Source of the DNA: Cordia subcordata
Taxonomy: Eukaryota > Streptophyta > Magnoliopsida > Boraginales > Cordiaceae
Direction of reading: 5' to 3'
DNA length: 64,000 nt
Assembly: GCA_028554755.1 (NCBI GenBank)
Contig: JAPTOF010000002.1
Coordinates: 10,713,001-10,777,000 of the forward strand
Shown: positions 49,195 to 61,714 of the stretch, one piece after another
Numbering within the stretch: the first letter of the stretch is position 1
Layout: each line of letters begins with the position of its first letter
The notes under the pieces: model-generated
Database searches by the model: none
What the model was told of the DNA's origin: nothing
The model's input: the letters and a program-made list of their open reading frames with translations, nothing else
Made by a program: the position numbers and the translations under genes

Positions 49195-49750
49195 ATGGTA
49201 AAATCTCAAAAAGAATTATTGCTAAATATATATTGCTCCTTTTTCACAAAATTACTAATTTCTATGTAGTTAACTATTTATTCGTATGTTCGATTAACAC
49301 GTCAAAAAAGATAAAGAAATACAAATCTTGTTAAATTAATTTCCGAGTTAAATTTACATATATGAAGTGACAAATGAGAAAATATATATAACAATTTACT
49401 CTTTAATATATAAGGGTGCATGTCATGCACAAGGCCAGAATCATTTTTTGTAATTATTAATTTTTTTAAACTAGGAGGATAAAATTTGCAAGTGTGATGT
49501 CCTATGTACTTGTCGTGAATTTATGGGGTGTAAGAAATATAGTTCGGTATTGTTATTATTATGCTTCCTTTTCTCTTTGAACAAATAATTTGAAAAGAGA
49601 GGCCTCAATAATTATCACAAGAATGATAAAAATGCTAAAATCATCATTTTCATTTATGTGGTTAGAAATTAGATCAATTATATTATTGTCAAAGTTGTTC
49701 TACTTTCATGGCACCGATAAGAAGTTGCTGATGTGACATTTATTTAATCA
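49195..49750. other. Sequence after the broken reductase-like gene
   Basis: AT-rich. I looked for the expected last exon (family pattern with RRxGEPKE and a VDGG C-terminus) and did not find it. Either it was deleted or it has been displaced beyond recognition. Confidence 0.4.
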
Positions 49751-50100
49751 CTAATATGTTACCCGTGCGATTGTACGGAATGTGACATATATAAATTGAT
49801 ATAATAAAAAGATTTAATTTTTTATTTATCTAAATGTTTCAAACAAACTAAATGAACTATTTTTTAATAAATTAAACAATAATAATACACATACATTTAA
49901 TAATATGTTGTATTGGAAAAAATTTAAACCTACCTAATAAAGAGATTTATAATCAAATAATAGAAAAACCCATTATCGCTACATATGTAGTGACACATGG
50001 CAAATTAAAAAGAGATTTTAAAGCATAACCATTTTGAAGGTTAGCAGTGACACATGTTATCATGGTAAACAATAGAGTTTATTTTATATAATAGTATAAA
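49751..50100 (-). mobile_element. Mini-Helitron (about 350 bp)
   Basis: On the plus strand it starts ctaatatgttacccgtgcga with an excellent hairpin, cccgtgcgattgtacgg, and is preceded by A. This is the inverted 3' end of a Helitron, although the terminal tetranucleotide is TTAG rather than CTAG. The opposite end, read on the minus strand, starts tttatactattatataaaa, close to the usual Helitron 5' pattern but with TT in place of TC. There is no coding capacity. Confidence 0.6.
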
Positions 50101-50470
50101 TTATCTTAACATGACCCTCATATATAAAACAAGTTTGTCACGAGTTTCTAAATGGATGGAAGTAGATTTAATTTGAAAGTTAATACTATATTAAATGGCC
50201 AATTCATTTGAAAATTAAAATAGAAAGGTGCATTTTTATATTTATTTATTATTATCTTAACAAGTTTACATATAAAATCACCAGTAAAGTCTCCAGAAGA
50301 ATATATTGCTATTATCCAGTATTTTAATATATGTTACTTATTCCAAACGAAAAAAATTAATGGTCAAGTTAGGGGGAAACATGTGAAGTTTAGTGGGAGC
50401 CGATTCTAAAAACGTTTACATATATTTTACAGTATTTTAGGTAAAAAAATACAAATTCCCTTTTAAAAAA

Positions 50471-50505
<35 letters not shown>

Positions 50506-51300
50506 TCTAAATTCGTTCTAAGCTTGTAGAAAGTGAAATTAGAGAAAATTCAGAAAGGGACCCAACGCAGAAAAGGAGGAATTTTTCTTTTTTTTTTCTT
50601 CTTTTCCCCAGCAGTACGTCTCTTTGTGATATTTGTTGTGTTTGCAGGCATTGACTGAGATTTTTTTTGCTTGGCCGCTAAGTTGACCTTTGCTAGAGTT
50701 AGACCAACCGCCAAAAATGAACAATCTGAAAGTAGTTGCGTGTGAGTTACTAAACACGCGGAGTACTTCGATTTGCACAAGTAGTTATTTATTTTTTGTC
50801 TTCAAAAATAAAAACTTATCTGATAACCTTTGAAATGTGGGTCATGACCCCCTTTCTGCACATTTCCTGTTCAATTAATTGGAGTGTGCATCACACGCAT
50901 GGTATGCACATGCGTCGTACAAATTTGGACAAAATACCGACAAATTTAGAAAAATACGAGTCTGTGACCTTTTCAAAAATACGAGAATTATAAGGTACAT
51001 TTTATAAGACAGGAAGCAATTAAATGGTAGTTAATTAGGAAAAAACGCAAGGATGTCAAGTACATTTTATCTAAACAAACGTGTAAAATAGTCTGGCACA
51101 TCGTCTTCAAGAATCTTTTTCTATTTTTTTACCACTAGAAACACTAAATTGTAATTGAATAATATAATTCAAGAGGGGCGGCTTTTGAATGGAATCTTTC
51201 AATTGATCTTTTGGTGGGTTCTTTTTGGCTTTTCAATAATTTAACATAGTAAATTAGAGCAGGGTCCACGAAGGTTCATCATGATTTCTCCAATTTCATC
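50101..51300. other. Intergenic region upstream of the pathogen-related gene
   Basis: Contains an (AT)n microsatellite at 50475-50502. Otherwise there is no gene, element or RNA I can support. The promoter of the next gene should lie in its last few hundred bases. Confidence 0.5.
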
Positions 51301-51307
51301 TATAAAG
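51301..51307 (+). promoter_or_regulatory. TATA box of the pathogen-related-like gene
   Basis: tataaag 74 bp upstream of the ATG at 51375, which puts transcription start near 51330 and leaves a leader of about 45 bases. Confidence 0.6.
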
Positions 51308-51374
51308 ACGCGGCTTTGGATAATGAATTTTCAGACATCCCAGTTTTTTCATTACAGCTAGTACTCAGAAGAAG

Positions 51375-53424
51375 ATGGCATCTCTAGATGAATACAGATC
51401 CTACTTGAGTGAAGAGGAGATCAAAAACACCACGTGGAGATTTGTCGACCCTCCTAACTATGATGTTGTCAACAAGCTTTTCGAAGAAGGCAGAACAAAC
51501 GTATGTACATGTATTTTATTCTATGATTAATTCGTCACGCTCCAAAGTACTAACCTAAATGTGAACTTTGGGAAAAGCGAGACTGCCACACAATGGGGGG
51601 GCGTTACACAATTTTTTTTTCTCTTTCGGGGGGTTTTAACTCCCTTAAAGGGCCACGATCCTAAAAGAACATACTCCTTTCATTTCGATAAGTAGCCTCT
51701 ATGTTTATGTATCATGTTTGCATGTTAAGGCCCGTTTGCATTTGAGCTTTTAGAATTTCAGCCTTTCTTTTTTTTTTTGAGTTAAAAATTTTAACTTTTA
51801 CGAAATTAAAAGCTAAATTGAGCTTTTAGAATTTAAGCCTTTCTTTTTTTTTTTTAAGTTGAAATTTAACCATTGCGAAAAGAGTATGAGCTTTTCAGAA
51901 GAAAATATTTTTTTATTAAAAAAAAATCAATCCAAACAGATTAATGTACGTAGAATTATATGAGTGTCACTCTTATCTCGCTAATTTCATTTTGGTCTTC
52001 TTGATTTGCGTGCAATAGGTATGGCCTCCTGGATCACTTGAAGAACAGGTGCAGAGACTTGTGAAGACATACGAAATGGAGTTGGTCCACAAGGCAAACC
52101 CTGATGAATTTAAAACAGTGGACCCTGAGAAGTTTACGATAAGCGTAAATGGTAGGTGGAACGAATAATACTAGCTTTGATGATGCCTTGTATAGTCAGA
52201 GTCATTTATCCTAAGATTTGTATGAGAGTTATGTATTTATTATTATATCAATACGTCTCTTCACATTAATCAAATTCTTTTTTTTAATTTGACATTTAGA
52301 CGGTGTAATGTTTTTAAATGAATTATGGTAACTGAATATTTATTACGACAGGAAGGAAGCCTCTAACACTGGAGGAAACCAAAGCTATTGGGGGAAGCTA
52401 CAATGTGTTCTTGCAGACATCATTGCCAAAAGATCAGCAGATTTATAGTCCTGCAGAAGAAACCGCTGAGTCCTCTCAAAAGGTATTCACAACAACGTTG
52501 CCACGTGGATTTGCTCTCGAAATTGTTGAAGTTTATTCAGGGCCCCCAAAGATCGTTTACAAATTCAGGCACTGGGGTTACATGGAAGGACCCTTTAAAG
52601 GACATGAACCTACTGGGGAAAAGGTTGAATTCTTTGGACTCGGAATGTTTGAGGTAAAACATTCTTAATCCCCTATTTTGTACACGAGACAAATTTAGAA
52701 TATTTTATACGAGTAAATGATTTTCGATTCAAATTAATAGGGATTAAGTAATGTTATATACTAAAGATATAGAAGCATAAATTGAGTCCGATTCCTTTGT
52801 GTCTTACTGTGTGCACATGATGCCCGTTGTAGTTTTGAATTAGCTAATGCCTCTACATGCTTTTCAAAACTAGAGGACATTTTAGTCCTCTATGTTTTAT
52901 GTCAAAATAGAGGATATAATTGTACCCAATTTTTGCGTGTTTTGTAATAAGTGCGTGATACCTCTTGTACTTCGCTGTATGTGCATCATACCTAATATTT
53001 TGAAAGAAATATTAGACATTTTACTTTTTTTGTTAATGAAAATCAACGGCTTATTTATTAGCATGAGTGTCCTCTAGTTCCGAAAAGCACGGGAAGGTAT
53101 GAATAATTTCAAAATTGTAAAAGAGTATCAGTTGGGCGCTATTTGCCCGATATAAAAAGTTGCTTTCGTCCGTCACCCGTGTCCCATTTTCTTGTAGTAC
53201 AACCCATAAAATCTTGCTTGATTCCAATTAATTTGAATTGTAAGACTGACTCTGAAATCAAAAATTGAATGGCACAGATGAATGAACATGACAAAATTGT
53301 GAAGGCGGACTTCTACTACGACCGTGGAGAGTTGCTAGCAGGTCTTACCAAGGGAAAAGTCTCTGGTGAAGATGGAAGTGAAGGAAGATCTTCAAGCTGC
53401 CCTTTCATGAGCCAAGTGGCTTAG
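51375..53424 (+). CDS. Pathogen-related protein-like (PRPX-type), four exons, 235 aa
   Basis: Exons are 51375-51500, 52019-52151, 52352-52653 and 53278-53424. All introns are GT-AG and the joined frame is 708 nt with its stop. The protein starts MASLDEYRSYLSEEEIKNTT and includes WRFVDPPNYDVVNKLFEEGR, WPPGSLEEQVQRLVKTYEME, LPRGFALEIVEVYSGPPKI, and KFRHWGYMEGPFKGHEPTGE. Exon 4 continues NEHDKIVKADFYYDRGELLA and ends CPFMSQVA. It matches the plant pathogen-related family first described in barley, both in motifs and in length of about 235 residues. The C-terminal half has the SnoaL/NTF2-like fold pattern. No signal peptide or membrane segment, so it is probably cytosolic. The biochemical activity of the family is unknown; defence induction is inferred from family history. 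Confidence 0.93.
51728..51940. mobile_element. Tourist-like MITE in intron 1
   Basis: 213 bp between two TTA triplets (51725-51727 and 51941-51943), the PIF/Harbinger-type duplication. The ends are aggcccgtttgcattt and, inverted, tctgtttggattgattttt. It contains two similar halves, each with gagcttttagaattt. Confidence 0.6.
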
Positions 53425-53425
53425 A

Positions 53426-54430
53426 GGGCGTTTTGGTGATGCTTATTTTCGGTGCTTATAAGCATGTTCTATAAGAAGTTGGTGGGAGTTACTTTTTATT
53501 TTGAGTATTTATAAGCACTCAAATGAGCACCATTAAATAGGCTGTTCATTAGCTTCCTCAAAATCAAGAATAATAGGAAGCTTGATAAACAGTTTGATAC
53601 TCCAAAGTTGTCTGAATTTATTCGTAAAAGGTGGTAGGAAGCAAATTTCTATTATGTTTCTTAGATCAATTGATAAGCTAATTGATCTATGTATGTGTGT
53701 AAGAGTTGTTTATTTGGATTCTAGTAATGTTTTATGTTATCTTTTCATTGTTTTATCTTTTCTTTGTACTTCAAAATTTTATACATTGAATGTCAAACCT
53801 CTCGTGCATGTACTAAAGATTTTACGAAAGGTGTTAGATCCACATTGCTTATAGACTTGTCAAACTTGTTTATAAGCCAAAAAAGCAACTGTTTGGTAAA
53901 CTTATATTTAAAGACTTTGCTTATAAGCCAAAAAAGCAACTGTTTGCTTATATTTAAAGACTTTGCTTATAGACTTGTCAAACTTGTTTATAAGCCAAAA
54001 AAAAAAAACACACACGTGTTTGGTAAATTCTACTTATAATTAATTAAGTGAAGCGATTTATAAGCAAGAGAAGAAAAGTAATAATACCACCCTTACTTTT
54101 TTTTTTCTACCTGCTTACAAGCAACTGGATTTGACCACGTAAAATACTTCTTTATCCTTTAAAATCATAAGCGAAGTACAATCTTTATCAATGAAAGGTT
54201 CTTTTTAATCATTTTAACAAACACTATTGCTTATAAGCACTTATTCACCAAACAAGTCAATAGTTTATAATCTATTTCTATCCAAATATCTATTTACTAA
54301 ATAGTTTATAATCCATTTCTATCCAAATATCTATTTACTAAATAGTTTATAATCCATTTCTATCCAAATATCTATTTATAAAGCTACTTCCTGTCATCAA
54401 TTGTTTATAAGCAACTTAAAATAAACAAAC
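53426..54430. repeat. hAT-like MITE or MITE cluster starting right after the stop codon
   Basis: Begins gggcgttttggtgatgctta two bases after the gene's TAG and ends near a block whose inverted form, gggtttgtttattttaagtt, then gcttataaac, resembles the start. The interior is built from repeats of cttataagccaaaaaagcaa (53870s, 53925, 53990) and tgcttataagcac. No protein coding. The gene's 3' untranslated region must lie in or before it. Confidence 0.5.
54261..54378. repeat. 41-bp tandem repeat, nearly three units
   Basis: Units 54261-54301, 54302-54342 and 54343-54378 start tagtttataatc and contain atttctatccaaatatctat. They are nearly identical. Confidence 0.92.
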
Positions 54431-55256
54431 CCAACTAAATTCTAAGAAAGGCCAAAAAGGGTAGAGTGATATATAATAATACTCTATACGATAGAATCTA
54501 TTGTGAACCATTGAAAGCAAAAGTTATTAGAAGCAACGGTTTTACCATGTAGATAATTGCTCGACAGATGTCAGAATATTTAGTAGACTTCAACCCCAAT
54601 ATCATGATAAGTTCTCTAAATATGTATATCTCATTCCTTCCTAATTTAGATAAGCCAATTCAGCATAAAGAAAGGAAAATAATTCATACAAATTTAAGAT
54701 ATTATTATGTCATGTCACCAAATTCATAAAAGCAACTTTGTCTAGAATAAAGTTAATAGTTTGGTTTCTTTAAAATAGATCCACATTTCACCAAAGGTCA
54801 GAGAAAAGAGTTATCTAAGACCAAGAGCCCTCAAAAGCAACTGTTCCACATAAAGAACCAAGTAAAGCAGAAATGACAGGTAAAGAACTAAGCCCCTGAA
54901 CAAATATAGCATAGCTGTGAAATGCAAATGTTATGTTGGATTTAGTATAGTACATAATTGCTTTATAGTCTCAGGTACAAAATAATTGCTTTATAGTCTC
55001 AGGTACAAAATAATTGCTTTATAGTCTCAGGTACAAAACTTTATGCATATCTCTCTATACGAGCAGCAAAACTTTATTTCGTCTTAGACATTTTCTACAA
55101 TTAACCTTAACGAGATAGCCAGCCATCCCACCTAGTAAGATAAGACTCAGTCGGTAGTATTATTAACTAGGGAACCTGAGGCAGTGATGGGTTAGACTTG
55201 TGTAGGTAAATCTCTCTTCTGAATCCTAAAAGTTAATGGAAGAGAGACACAAAAAT
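54431..55256. other. Intergenic region between the two intact genes
   Basis: It lies between convergent gene 3' ends. It contains the 28-bp triplet repeat below. No gene is recognised. Polyadenylation of the DUF218-like gene should occur here on the minus strand. Confidence 0.45.
54954..55037. repeat. 28-bp perfect tandem repeat, three units
   Basis: Units 54954-54981, 54982-55009 and 55010-55037 begin ataattgctttatagtctca and are identical. They lie about 220 bp beyond the stop codon of the DUF218-like gene, possibly in its 3' untranslated region. Confidence 0.95.
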
Positions 55257-58200
55257 TTACGAAGCCCAAGGAAGGGAGCCGGGATATATAGATGTACCGC
55301 AATATCTGAATAATCCTTCAATTTCTGGACATCCATTGGGGTAAGGGATGGACCGATGAAACGGATCGCGCCCCAATTTTTTGCGGAGAAGTGCCCCAAC
55401 ACAGCCATAAGGATCTTCTTGAAATTGAGTTCTCGCCAATGCTTCCCCTTTCAAAGCTGCTTCCCTTGAAGTTTGGAATGGTGTGCCTGAATAGAAGAAC
55501 TGCGTTTCTGGGAATCTGAGAGCAGACCGGTGAAGATTAACAAATCTTTCCTCCTTGAAATCATATCCAACAACCTGAAATCCAACTTTCTCGTAAGCAG
55601 TCTTTAAGCATCACAAAGCACTTAAAATATGAAGGACAAGCTCTTACATAAGGCCAAAGAAAGGCCCATGGACAACCTAGGAGAACTATGAGTAACAAGA
55701 TAACAAGAGGTCTCCAAAGGCCAATTCTGATGGATTAACCAACCGAAGCATATGATAATCAATAATGTTTACTAGTTTGTGAAAGTAAGGCAAGATGGTC
55801 AATAAAGAATGAAGAGAAAAGAAAGGAAAGAGTGGAAAACAGTTTTGATACTCCCTCCAAGGCCCGGAACTCTATGCATTTACAAGTTCTCTTGACTTCT
55901 GAGTTTAAGGACGGTCCGCATATCATTTAAGAAGTTTCACAAGTATTGACTTCATAAAATATGCCCAAGCAACCCGTTTCAGTTGAAATATTAAACAAGG
56001 GGAATGTTGACATGGCCTTACTGTAATATTTATGGGATACGAGCCTGTAAGCTCCCGAAACCGGCAGACACTGAAGAGTAGGTTCTCGAAGCTGTCCCTT
56101 GCATGCTCCTCAGTAAGTGCCCTCCATCTCACACTTTCCTGTTCACCTGAGAAGAAATTTCAGTGAAATAGCTGAAGAATCAAAATCAGGCAGTTGAAAG
56201 CTTGCAGTAACCAGAATCAGATAGCTGAAAACTTGCAGAAGAAACATAATGGTACATTGAGATAATAGAGAAGGAGAAAAGGTGATTCTGCACAACAGCA
56301 ATTCAGAAACTGACATTAGACAATCTTGTGTAGCAGTGCCTCTCTAAGAAATTTTAAAGAAATATGTCTTGTGTACCTCTTGTTTTGGACGACTCTTAAA
56401 TGGTGATTTCCTCTATTCTGGGACCATTTCTCATCTAAGATTTTGATATCAACGACAGAAACCAAAGATATTCATAAAATTGCCTCCAAATCACAAAACA
56501 ACCAAGTACTAACTTCATCTTTTCTGAGTTCCATTTCATCTTGTCCCTTTCCTAATTTTATGTCCCCTTGAAGGGACTAGATCTAAAATGTTCAAATTAA
56601 TCCTCAATATTTCACATAGTCAAATGTTAAGTTTGTGAAAATTGAGGATTAATAGGAATATTTTGAACAAGCAGGGACTAATTTGATATATTTATCAAAT
56701 GTTGAGAACATACGAATGTTTCAAATATGGGGACTAAATTAAAATCAAGCGACAAAATTGGGGCGGGAGACCTATACTAAAATTCATCCTTACTAGAATA
56801 TCATCACCATTCAGAACACTAACAAGATGGATAACTACCTCCAGCAAACATGGGAAATTTTATCATATAGGTGGATGCAATACTGCAAAGCTGAACACCA
56901 GAATCAGGATCAACTTTATCAATTACCCAACCACATATTTCTCTCACACAAACCACCACATTCTCCAACACGAATGAGATAATGACAACATAAATCGTCA
57001 TTTCTGGTACAAATCAGCACCCAAGCTTAATACCTCCAGCCTCCATGTTCATCATCTTTTCTCCTTAGGAAAGAAACTACTACTGAGGCTCAAGGCCAAG
57101 ACTCCCAGGCTGAATGCAATCAACTCAGCCACACAGAAAGACTCATGAGATATAGTTGGTTGCATATTCCATTATGTATGGTGAAGATCTTAAGAATAAA
57201 ATAGCCATATATAGAAAGTCTAAAAGTAACTTAATTTTTTAGTGCCCTAGCCCATAAAAGCATGAACAGACAGTACACCTGCAGAACATGCAGCAAGCAT
57301 TTTTAAATCACTAATAGTTTCCAATCTCCATATTCCACAACAACGTGCACAGTAAGTTCCAATAGAAGAAAATTGCTCTTAAAGTGTAATGGTAGCTGTT
57401 GTCCACAGACCTCAACATATTCCAGGACCCATGCATGAGAGACATATCCATCTAAACTCCCCATTTAGCAACAAACACAGTCTCTCCATCCCTTCCTCCC
57501 CTCCCTTCGCATTCCCAAGAAAGGGATAAAATGTTTTTTCAAGTAAATGCATAACTTTGAAATGATGCATGACCAAATTTGCACATGTCCGTTTCGTTAT
57601 TACAACCTCCTTTTTTGATGTCAAAGACCAGAAGCTATGAGCAAATTCAATAACAAAGTAGGCACTTTAGTTGCCCATTAAGTTTCAAGAGGATCAAAAT
57701 TTTCTTTCCAATGAGTATAGCAACCAGAAATATTCTGCAGCTTACTATTGTGACATTTGTGAACAAACTATTCAACAACTGTAATAAGTTATGACCAACA
57801 CAATCCACTAGACAACTGCAAAAGCTGGTTTTACTAACAAAATGCAGGCAAAGAGATGCTTCAGTAGTAAATGCAATGGCAGCCTACTGCATTCACTCAT
57901 TCAAGTCGAGGAAAAATTCTAGTTAGAAAGCGTGACCTCCATGACTGGCTGGTGCCTGGGTGTAAGTACTTTCTAGGCACATCTAGCTTGTGACAGTATG
58001 ACATAAATAAACATCCACTGTAAGGTTGCTTAAACTTAGTGACCTCACTCACCTAGACCCTTCACGCAGTTAATAGAAGTTTCACAGGAAAGAAATAGAA
58101 AGTAAAACTTGGCAATTTAAAGGAAAGAGGAAAAATGGCAAACAGCCACAAGAAACAGCTTGTTTCTGTAAAATAAGAAACAAGATCTTGAATTCATAAC

Positions 58201-59272
58201 TCAGGTAAAAAATTTACCTATTCTAACAAATATTTTTCTCCTCGAGCACTGCAATTTTCATTTTCTTTGGGGACATCAGCTCCTTCTTGTGGCAAAGGAG
58301 AAGTCCTGCTTTCATTTATCTACAAGTTCTGCCTTCAAGAATGTGCCCAGTGTAACCATACATCATAAAGTGACTCATCCTACATTGCTTTGACTCAAAT
58401 AACACTATAAAGGACATTTTCAAATCTCTTATGGACAACAGGCGGAATCCTTTACAGAAACCGCTGTTGGCAATCTAATATATCTTACATATAGGCTCCA
58501 CTTGAGGAGACCTACAATGGTATGTTGCAAAATGGGTCACTTTTGCAATATGTTGAACGTTGCACAGTCATAGCTATCTACTTATCATTATTTGCAACTC
58601 AACCAAACAACAAACAATGCAAAGCATGAATAGTTTTCATATCAAGGTAAAGGAGACGCATGACTCACCGAACCATCCTTTGGATTCAGCAACAATCCAA
58701 TAACTCTGAGCCTCACTCCGAGGACCAGCATCTTTGCGCGTCTCACCACCACTAAATAAAAGCAATGACCCATCATCTTTGGCTGCAATTTCAACTCCCT
58801 TCTTTATATGCTCAACAAATGTGGCAGCTTGGCCTGGATGCTTCTGATAAGACTCCAAAAACCAAGAATCCTCCTTATCGACTTTCTCGCACCTATTACT
58901 CGTATAAACAGAATGTCCAGCCACCATGACAAGATTCTTAAGCTTAGGCAAGGGATACGTATTGACATCCTTTTCTAATCTCTTAAAATCTCTTACCATT
59001 CGGTACCGACTCTCATAAGCAGACAGTATAAATATAATCGTGAGTCCTATTGACAAGGATATCAAAAACAACATAACTGGATGCAATTTGTAATAGTAAT
59101 GAATACGGTTGCCTAATGATTTAAACATTATGATGGGATGAAAGGACCAAGTTTTCGATTTTCGGGATCTTTTGATGGTTCCAGATTCTAAGTCAAAATC
59201 ACCCCTTGGATAGGCCTGGAAGGATTTGGGGCTGCTAGAGCTGCCAGACGCAAATGAATGATTTAACCTCAT
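55257..59272 (-). CDS. DUF218/YdcF-like membrane protein (C57A10.07-like), three exons, 348 aa
   Basis: On the minus strand exon 1 is 59272-58669, exon 2 is 56146-56022 and exon 3 is 55574-55257 (stop TAA). The splice sites are GTGAGT/AG and GTAAGG/AG, and the joined length is 1047 nt. The protein has a Ser-rich cytosolic start, a basic KRSRKSK stretch, and one membrane segment at about residues 64-86. DUF218-type motifs follow: [11 protein letters not shown] (113-123), SGGETR (174-179), RSEAQSYW, then [20 protein letters not shown] and [11 protein letters not shown]. It ends [13 protein letters not shown]. The family includes fungal C57A10.07 and bacterial YdcF/SanA-type proteins, and its activity in plants is unknown. 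A single N-terminal anchor suggests a type II membrane protein of the secretory system. Intron 1 is 2522 bp and intron 2 is 447 bp. Frame and length look intact. Confidence 0.93.
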
Positions 59273-60045
59273 AGATTGGATCCAGCTTTTGTGTTGAGAA
59301 AACAGTTAAACTCTACCAAATGCAGATGAAAATTCAAAAGAAACTTATCAAATCCTAACATCAAATATCAAATTCAAAGCATGCCTAATTCGAAATTCAA
59401 GAAGAGAAATCAAATGGGACCATGATATATTAATTCAAAAGAAAATTTCTGCATATCTAGATGAAATTCGAGACTCTTAACAGCTGGAGACATTAAACAT
59501 CAAGCTTCAAGCATACCAAATGGAAATTTTAGAAAAACAATCAAATGGTACCATTAAGATCAATTCCAAATGAAATTTGAAGCATACCCAGATGAAAATT
59601 CAAGAAAAGAAAACCACCGTACCACAGAATGTACACTCAAGATTGAATTTTGAAGGTTTCCCACTAGGAAATTCTTGAAAAAGAACTTAAAATTCAACTT
59701 CAATTATATTTTTGCAGCGTAAATCTGCCGGTTGCTAGAGGAGAAAATAATAAGATCATGGATCAATGACTATATAATTGATTATAAATATGCTTAAGAC
59801 ATATGAAAAGTGATATTTTGAAACCGAATCAAAAAGATCTTAGCTTAGTACTATCGAGTGTGACGAACACAAACATTTCTGGGCAGTGATAATCAATGAC
59901 TTTTGACCAAAACGAAATAGGAAAATAAAATGATTTTACAACCTCGACGTCCCCAAAAACAGAATATTTTTTACTTAATACTCTGTTAAGACCAAAAAAG
60001 AGAAAAAGAAAAAAACAACCCAAAAAAAAAAAAAAGAAGAGTCTC
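59273..60045. other. Upstream region of the DUF218-like gene
   Basis: Should contain its promoter and leader on the minus strand. A region of loosely repeated phrases (aaattcaaga, gcatacc, aaatgg) occurs at 59320-59600. No clear TATA box was fixed. Confidence 0.35.
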
Positions 60046-60051
60046 ACATAA

Positions 60052-60560
60052 TGGGATCATTTGGAATGATTCTTTACAAGTGCTTTTTTATAAAATTTTT
60101 CCAAAAAAGTAATTGTTTATAAATTAATCTTTTTGTTCTGGAAAAATGAAAATTGAATTTTTTAAGTTTTTCTTTTGAAATCCAATCAATACTTGTTGCT
60201 AAAAAAATTTACTTTTTTTTTTTTGAAAAAATGTTTTTCATTGAAAACAAATTGAAGGCCCTATATTTTTGGTTTTAAGGAAAAGTTTTTTTTTGGGCTG
60301 AAAAGAGGGCGTAAGATCCAAGCCCAAGATAGAAAAACTATAACTTGTAAACCATTCTTTCAGCCCCTTTAGATTAGCTTATAGAAAACGGTTTTTTTCT
60401 CTGGTATAATTTTAATAGAAGAGTATCTTTTTTAAGGAATTCAAGTTTTTTAACTTGTGAAAAAAGTTTAATTTGAACTTTCTTTTATGGAGAAGTCAAT
60501 TTGAACACTATTAAAAAAAAAGTATTCTTTTAGGGAAAAAAATCGATTTAAACTGACCCT
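60052..60560. mobile_element. Tourist-like MITE, possibly two adjacent copies
   Basis: Bounded by TAA at 60049-60051 and 60561-60563. The left end is tgggatcatttggaatgatt and the inverted right end is agggtcagtttaaatcgatt. Internal end-like motifs (attgaaggcccta near 60253 and cccctttagattag near 60364) suggest two elements of about 200 bp with a short gap. Confidence 0.45.
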
Positions 60561-60834
60561 TAAATATAGGGTGTCCAAGTCCAAACTAGGAAATGGACCC
60601 ATTTTCAAAACCTGAGGTCTGATGGTTTGTCCAAGCCCGAAGCAAACAGGCCCATGTAGTTTCTATTTTTGAATATCATAGACAGTTTATGAAAATCAGG
60701 GATCGTGAGGAAAGAAAATGAACGGAATGCGAGAAAATGCTATTCAAGCATGACAATAATTATGGAAAATTTTATTACTACACTACAGTGCTCAGTTTCA
60801 AAATTGATTTCACCCACTTAACCTTATCTTAAAA

Positions 60835-61714
60835 AAAAAAAAAAAGAAAAATGAAGCAGTATATGTGTAGTTTCTGGAAAATTTTATTTCAAAACTTTTA
60901 AAGCTTTACAACTTAGGTTCGAATTTCCTTGTGAGTAAAGGTCTACAACTTCCCCGCCCCCCCCCCCCCCAAAAAAAAAAAAAAGGTCTACTGCTTCGGC
61001 TGAGATTACGAGTCTGCCTTATCAAGTTTCTTTTTCTTTTCTACACCCCTGACTTCAACCCCAACCACACCCCCTAACTCTCACATGAATCAAATCGAGT
61101 TATCATTTTTAAGTACTTTCAACTAGTTAAGTTACTTCCTGAATCATAATATGTTTATCAAGTTAATAAACATATTTTTACTATATTGAGTTGTTATTTA
61201 AACATTCAAATGTTGTGTTAGATGTTAAAATCAGAGTCTGAATTAAATTAAATTTAAGCAATCCTATAAATTTTGATACTCTAGACAGGAGATAAAAAAT
61301 TATATATAATCACATGAATGTTGTGCATCTCAAAGCAAAGATTAATCTCATTTAGAAATATTATTTTTTACCTGCTTATGTGTATTAATTGGAGAATTAT
61401 AACTTTATGTTGGAAGTAATCTATATTTTCCAAAACAACTGATTTTAACATTTATGAATTTGTATAACAAAAGTTATGAATTTTCAAGTGGGGAAATTAT
61501 GAGCGCTTTGACAAGTCCTTTGTCAGTAACGGCATGTTGATTGTTTATTTTGCTTCTTAAAATGACTAGCTAGGTCCTTTAAAAACTCTATAGTAAGTTT
61601 AGATTGGTAGGTTTTTTCAAACCTTAGCATTATATTATTTCCTAATTTAAGAGAATTCTTTCTCCTAAGACTTTGAGTTTTAATTGCATATTTTTGCTAA
61701 AATCTGACTACTAT
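60835..61714. other. AT-rich intergenic stretch
   Basis: Poly-C and poly-A runs near 60955-60985. No gene is recognised. Confidence 0.4.

Noticed and set aside
48913..49269. 118-codon open frame that includes the end of the reductase-like gene
   Set aside because: It is a fusion of SINE sequence with exon 4b. The SINE part is non-coding and the frame match to the exon is coincidental.
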